Source of the DNA: Bacteriovorax stolpii
GTDB taxonomy: Bacteria; Bdellovibrionota; UBA1018
Direction: 5' to 3'
Assembly: GCA_945860415.1 (NCBI GenBank)
Contig: CAMAQA010000026.1
Coordinates: forward strand, 1-34,258
DNA length: 34,258 nt
Both the position numbers and the translations under genes were made by a program. Each line of letters opens with the position of its first letter. Positions within the stretch are counted from its first letter, which is position 1. Below are positions 32,061-34,258 of the stretch, piece by piece. The notes under the pieces were generated by a model that saw nothing but the letters and a program-made list of their open reading frames with translations, was not told the origin of the DNA and ran no database searches.

Positions 32061-32097
32061 TTTACAGGCCGGCAGTGTGTCCCCCGAGGCCTGTAAA
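32061..32097 (+). promoter_or_regulatory. 10-bp inverted repeat upstream of the serine palmitoyltransferase-like gene
   Basis: TTTACAGGCC (32061-32070) and GGCCTGTAAA (32088-32097) are perfect inverses around a 17-base loop. They lie in an AT-rich intergenic stretch 122-158 bp upstream of the proposed start codon. The spacing of the arms (27 bp between matching points) suits a dimeric repressor across more than two helical turns, or an RNA hairpin. Function is inferred from position only. Confidence 0.45.
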
Positions 32098-32218
32098 TAC
32101 TTTATTTTCATCATGTTTTCAGGGTCTTAACGCAAGTCGTTGACCCGCGAAATCACGGATGCTAAACGAACGACTCAAGTATTGGAAAACTGGCCGCTTG
32201 TCTGGCTCTGAGGTGCTC

Positions 32219-33508
32219 ATGTCGAAGGAAACGGATCTTTTTGAAAAATGCCGCCAATTTGAAGATGCCAAGCGCATTCAAGCGGCCGGCGTTTACCCCT
32301 TCTTTCGTCCCATTGAGTCCACCTCAGGATCACGCGTCGTTACTCATGGTCGTCGCCGTGTCATGATCGGCTCCAATAATTACCTTGGACTGACCCACCA
32401 TCCCCGCGTCATCCAGGCTGCAAAAAACGCGATCGACCAATACGGCACCGGATGCACCGGATCGCGCTTCTTGAATGGCAACCTCGTCGCGCATGAAGAG
32501 CTCGAAAAGCGCCTCGCCAAATTTCTCGGCAAGGAAGCGTGCCTCGTTTTTGCGACGGGCTTTCTGACCAATGCCGGTGTGCTGTCGTGCATGATTGGTC
32601 GTAGCGATGTCATCTATTCGGACCGCGAAAACCATGCATCGATCGTGGAAGGCACTCGCCTGGCGATCGGCGATACCATCAGGTTCAAGCACAACGACAT
32701 GGAAGACCTCGAGCGCGTGCTTCGCAATACCCGCTCGAAGTACGCCGGCGCACTCATCGTTGCCGATGGCGTGTTCTCGATGTCCGGAGACATCGTCAAC
32801 CTTCCGGAAATGGCGGAGCTCGCGAAGAAGTACAATTGCCGCCTGTACATCGACGATGCCCACGCTTTGGGTGTCCTCGGATCCAAGGGCCAGGGAACGG
32901 AACACCACTTCAACATGGTCGGTGCCGCCGATCTGGTGATGGGAACCTTCTCGAAGTCCTTCGCTTCACTCGGCGGATATGTGGCCGGCACCGAAGAGGT
33001 CATCCATTACATCAAGCACCGCGCGCGCACGTTCATGTTCAGCGCCGCCATGCCACCGGCAGCCGTCGGTACCGTGATGGAGTGCCTGAATATTGCCGAT
33101 ACCGACACGAGCCACATTGAAAACCTTCGTCGCAACTCTGCGAAGATGGCCCGCGAGCTCAGTGCCATGGGCTACAATACCCTGGGATCCCGCACGCCGA
33201 TCATTCCGCTCCTCATCGGAGACGATATGGCGGCCTTTGCGTTTGCCCAGCGCCTGTATGAGCACGGCGTGTTCGCGACGCCGGTCGTGAGCCCGGCCGT
33301 TCCGGAAGGCTGCGCGCTGATTCGCACGAGCTACATGGCGACGCACACCGACGAGGATCTCGATTACGCCCTCGAGGTGCTCGAGAAGCTCGGTCGTGAG
33401 TTCGGCATCATCGGCTCCGAGAGTCGCGCCTCCGAGCTGGCTCAGCTTGCCCAGACGCACTTTGGCCAGAAGCCGGCGCACTCTGCGGTCGTGACAGCTC
33501 AGCTCTGA
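32219..33508 (+). CDS. spt: Serine palmitoyltransferase-like alpha-oxoamine synthase
   Basis: This 429-residue PLP enzyme belongs to the alpha-oxoamine synthase family (SPT, KBL, BioF, HemA). These condense an amino acid with an acyl-CoA or acyl-ACP. The N-terminal AAGVYPFFRPIES and GSNNYLGLTHHPRV, followed by YGTGCTGSRFLNGN, match bacterial serine palmitoyltransferases better than glycine- or alanine-using relatives. The PLP lysine is Lys246 in GTFSKSFASLGGY, and IDDAHALGVLG carries the pyridine-nitrogen aspartate. I chose ATG 32219, with GAGGTG 5 bp upstream; the frame is open from 32159. A ceramide-synthase-like gene follows 17 bp later, which supports making of 3-ketosphinganine, the first step of sphingolipid synthesis, over threonine breakdown or biotin synthesis. 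Confidence 0.87.
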   Translation: MSKETDLFEKCRQFEDAKRIQAAGVYPFFRPIESTSGSRVVTHGRRRVMIGSNNYLGLTHHPRVIQAAKNAIDQYGTGCTGSRFLNGNLVAHEELEKRLAKFLGKEACLVFATGFLTNAGVLSCMIGRSDVIYSDRENHASIVEGTRLAIGDTIRFKHNDMEDLERVLRNTRSKYAGALIVADGVFSMSGDIVNLPEMAELAKKYNCRLYIDDAHALGVLGSKGQGTEHHFNMVGAADLVMGTFSKSFASLGGYVAGTEEVIHYIKHRARTFMFSAAMPPAAVGTVMECLNIADTDTSHIENLRRNSAKMARELSAMGYNTLGSRTPIIPLLIGDDMAAFAFAQRLYEHGVFATPVVSPAVPEGCALIRTSYMATHTDEDLDYALEVLEKLGREFGIIGSESRASELAQLAQTHFGQKPAHSAVVTAQL

Positions 33509-33525
33509 TCTGCCAAAGTAGCGGC

Positions 33526-34258
33526 ATGATCGAAATCCGGCCCGTCAGAAGCTCCCAGGAATGGGAGGCATTCATCGGCTTTCCGTGGACCGTCTACCGG
33601 GACGATCCAAACTGGGTTCCGCAGCTCCGGGTCGCCGTTCGCGACACATTGGATGTCCGCAAGAACCCCTTCTTCCGACACGCGTTCATGAATCCGTGGC
33701 TCGCGTTCCGTGGTGGCGAAGTCGTTGGCCGGATCGTGGGTGTCGTGGATGAAAACCACAACAGGTTTCACAATGAGAAGACGGCGTTTTTTGGATTCTT
33801 CGAGTCGATCGATGACGCAACGGTGGCGCAGAAGCTCCTCGAGACGGTCAGTGCCTGGGCCCGAGAGCGCGGCATGGAGACGCTGCGAGGGCCCGTGAAT
33901 CTCAGCACCAACCACGAGTGCGGACTGCTGGTGGAAGGGTTCGAGGCTCCGCCATCGGTCATGATGACCTATAATCCGAGGTACTATTCGTCATTGCTCG
34001 AGGGGGCCGGTTTCGCCAAGACCAAGGACCTCTTTGCCTACGACGTCCATGGAAATTCGCGATTCTCCGAAAGACTCCTCGCACAGTCCGAGCGCCTCAA
34101 GGCCAACGGCAACATCACCTTCCGCACCGTGAACATGAAGCGCTTTGAGAAGGAGATCGAGCTGATCCTCGAAATCTACAACGACGCCTGGGAGAACAAC
34201 TGGGGCTTTGTGCCGATGGAGCCTGAAGAGTTCCAGCACATGGCGAGGGACATGAAGG
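33526..34258 (+). CDS. Bacterial ceramide synthase-like (BcerS/YghO-like) acyltransferase, partial
   Basis: This gene is open to the window edge; 244 codons are visible. The protein begins MIEIRPVRSSQEWEAFIGFPW, continues with VYRDDPNWVPQL, KNPFFRHAFMNPWLAF, VGRIVGVVDENHNRFH, FFGFFESIDD, RGPVNLSTNHECGLLVEGF and PPSVMMTYNPRYY. This pattern is that of the GNAT-fold family that includes E. coli YghO and the Caulobacter ceramide synthase bCerS, which N-acylates a sphingoid base. The assignment is from memory of the family pattern. It starts 17 bp after the serine palmitoyltransferase-like gene, with no clear ribosome-binding site, and is probably co-transcribed. Substrate and the usual third enzyme (CerR, ketone reduction) cannot be judged, as the sequence ends here. 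Confidence 0.8.
   Translation, partial: MIEIRPVRSSQEWEAFIGFPWTVYRDDPNWVPQLRVAVRDTLDVRKNPFFRHAFMNPWLAFRGGEVVGRIVGVVDENHNRFHNEKTAFFGFFESIDDATVAQKLLETVSAWARERGMETLRGPVNLSTNHECGLLVEGFEAPPSVMMTYNPRYYSSLLEGAGFAKTKDLFAYDVHGNSRFSERLLAQSERLKANGNITFRTVNMKRFEKEIELILEIYNDAWENNWGFVPMEPEEFQHMARDMK

Overview
The window looks like chromosomal DNA of a predatory or surface-associated Gram-negative bacterium, most likely of the Bdellovibrionota or another former deltaproteobacterial lineage. The evidence is an MglA-type Ras-like GTPase, paired TraR/DksA-type zinc-finger proteins, a very large multi-domain surface lipoprotein, a subtilase with its own propeptide, and the start of a bacterial sphingolipid pathway. 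This is an inference from gene content, because no rRNA or other phylogenetic marker is present. Most of the window is GC-rich with good codon structure. Roughly the first 3.3 kb is visibly more AT-rich.

Region 1 (1-3.8 kb) is accessory in character: a GNAT-like acetyltransferase whose C-terminus appears to be cut off, an exported protein of unknown function, a CPBP membrane protease, a BrnT/BrnA toxin-antitoxin pair and a DUF486 membrane protein. An exact 18-bp inverted repeat brackets 173 bp between two of these genes.

Region 2 (3.9-10 kb) has an exported subtilisin-like protease with a strong terminator, then a leftward set. An isolated DksA-like gene lies furthest downstream. Above it is a tightly overlapping dnaX-recR-mglA-dksA-like operon, whose junctions overlap by 11, 4 and 4 bp. 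A perfect 19-bp hairpin separates the two DksA-like paralogues.

Region 3 (10.1-24.4 kb) has an AAA/DUF4143 ATPase with an operator-like inverted repeat, a gene of about 9.5 kb for a modular lipoprotein (Ig/cadherin-like, three glycine-rich beta units, BspA/DUF285 repeats, and three lectin-like domains of which one seems nested inside another), a membrane-anchored HEAT-repeat protein, an exported phospholipase C/P1-nuclease-like protein, an MscS channel, and a divergent Ogt-type DNA repair protein.

Region 4 (24.4-31.6 kb) is housekeeping. It contains mltG divergent from rho, then rpmE, prfA, prmC, murA and a HIT-family hydrolase, covering transcription termination, translation termination and peptidoglycan synthesis. 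prfA-prmC-murA-HIT is one compact operon in which PrmC methylates the release factor made just upstream. A winged-helix response regulator with an eroded receiver follows.

Region 5 (32.2 kb to the end) holds a serine palmitoyltransferase-like gene followed 17 bp later by a gene of the bacterial ceramide synthase (BcerS/YghO-like) family, which runs off the end of the window. Together they suggest that the organism makes ceramide-type lipids. I found no tRNA, rRNA, CRISPR array, transposase or prophage gene.
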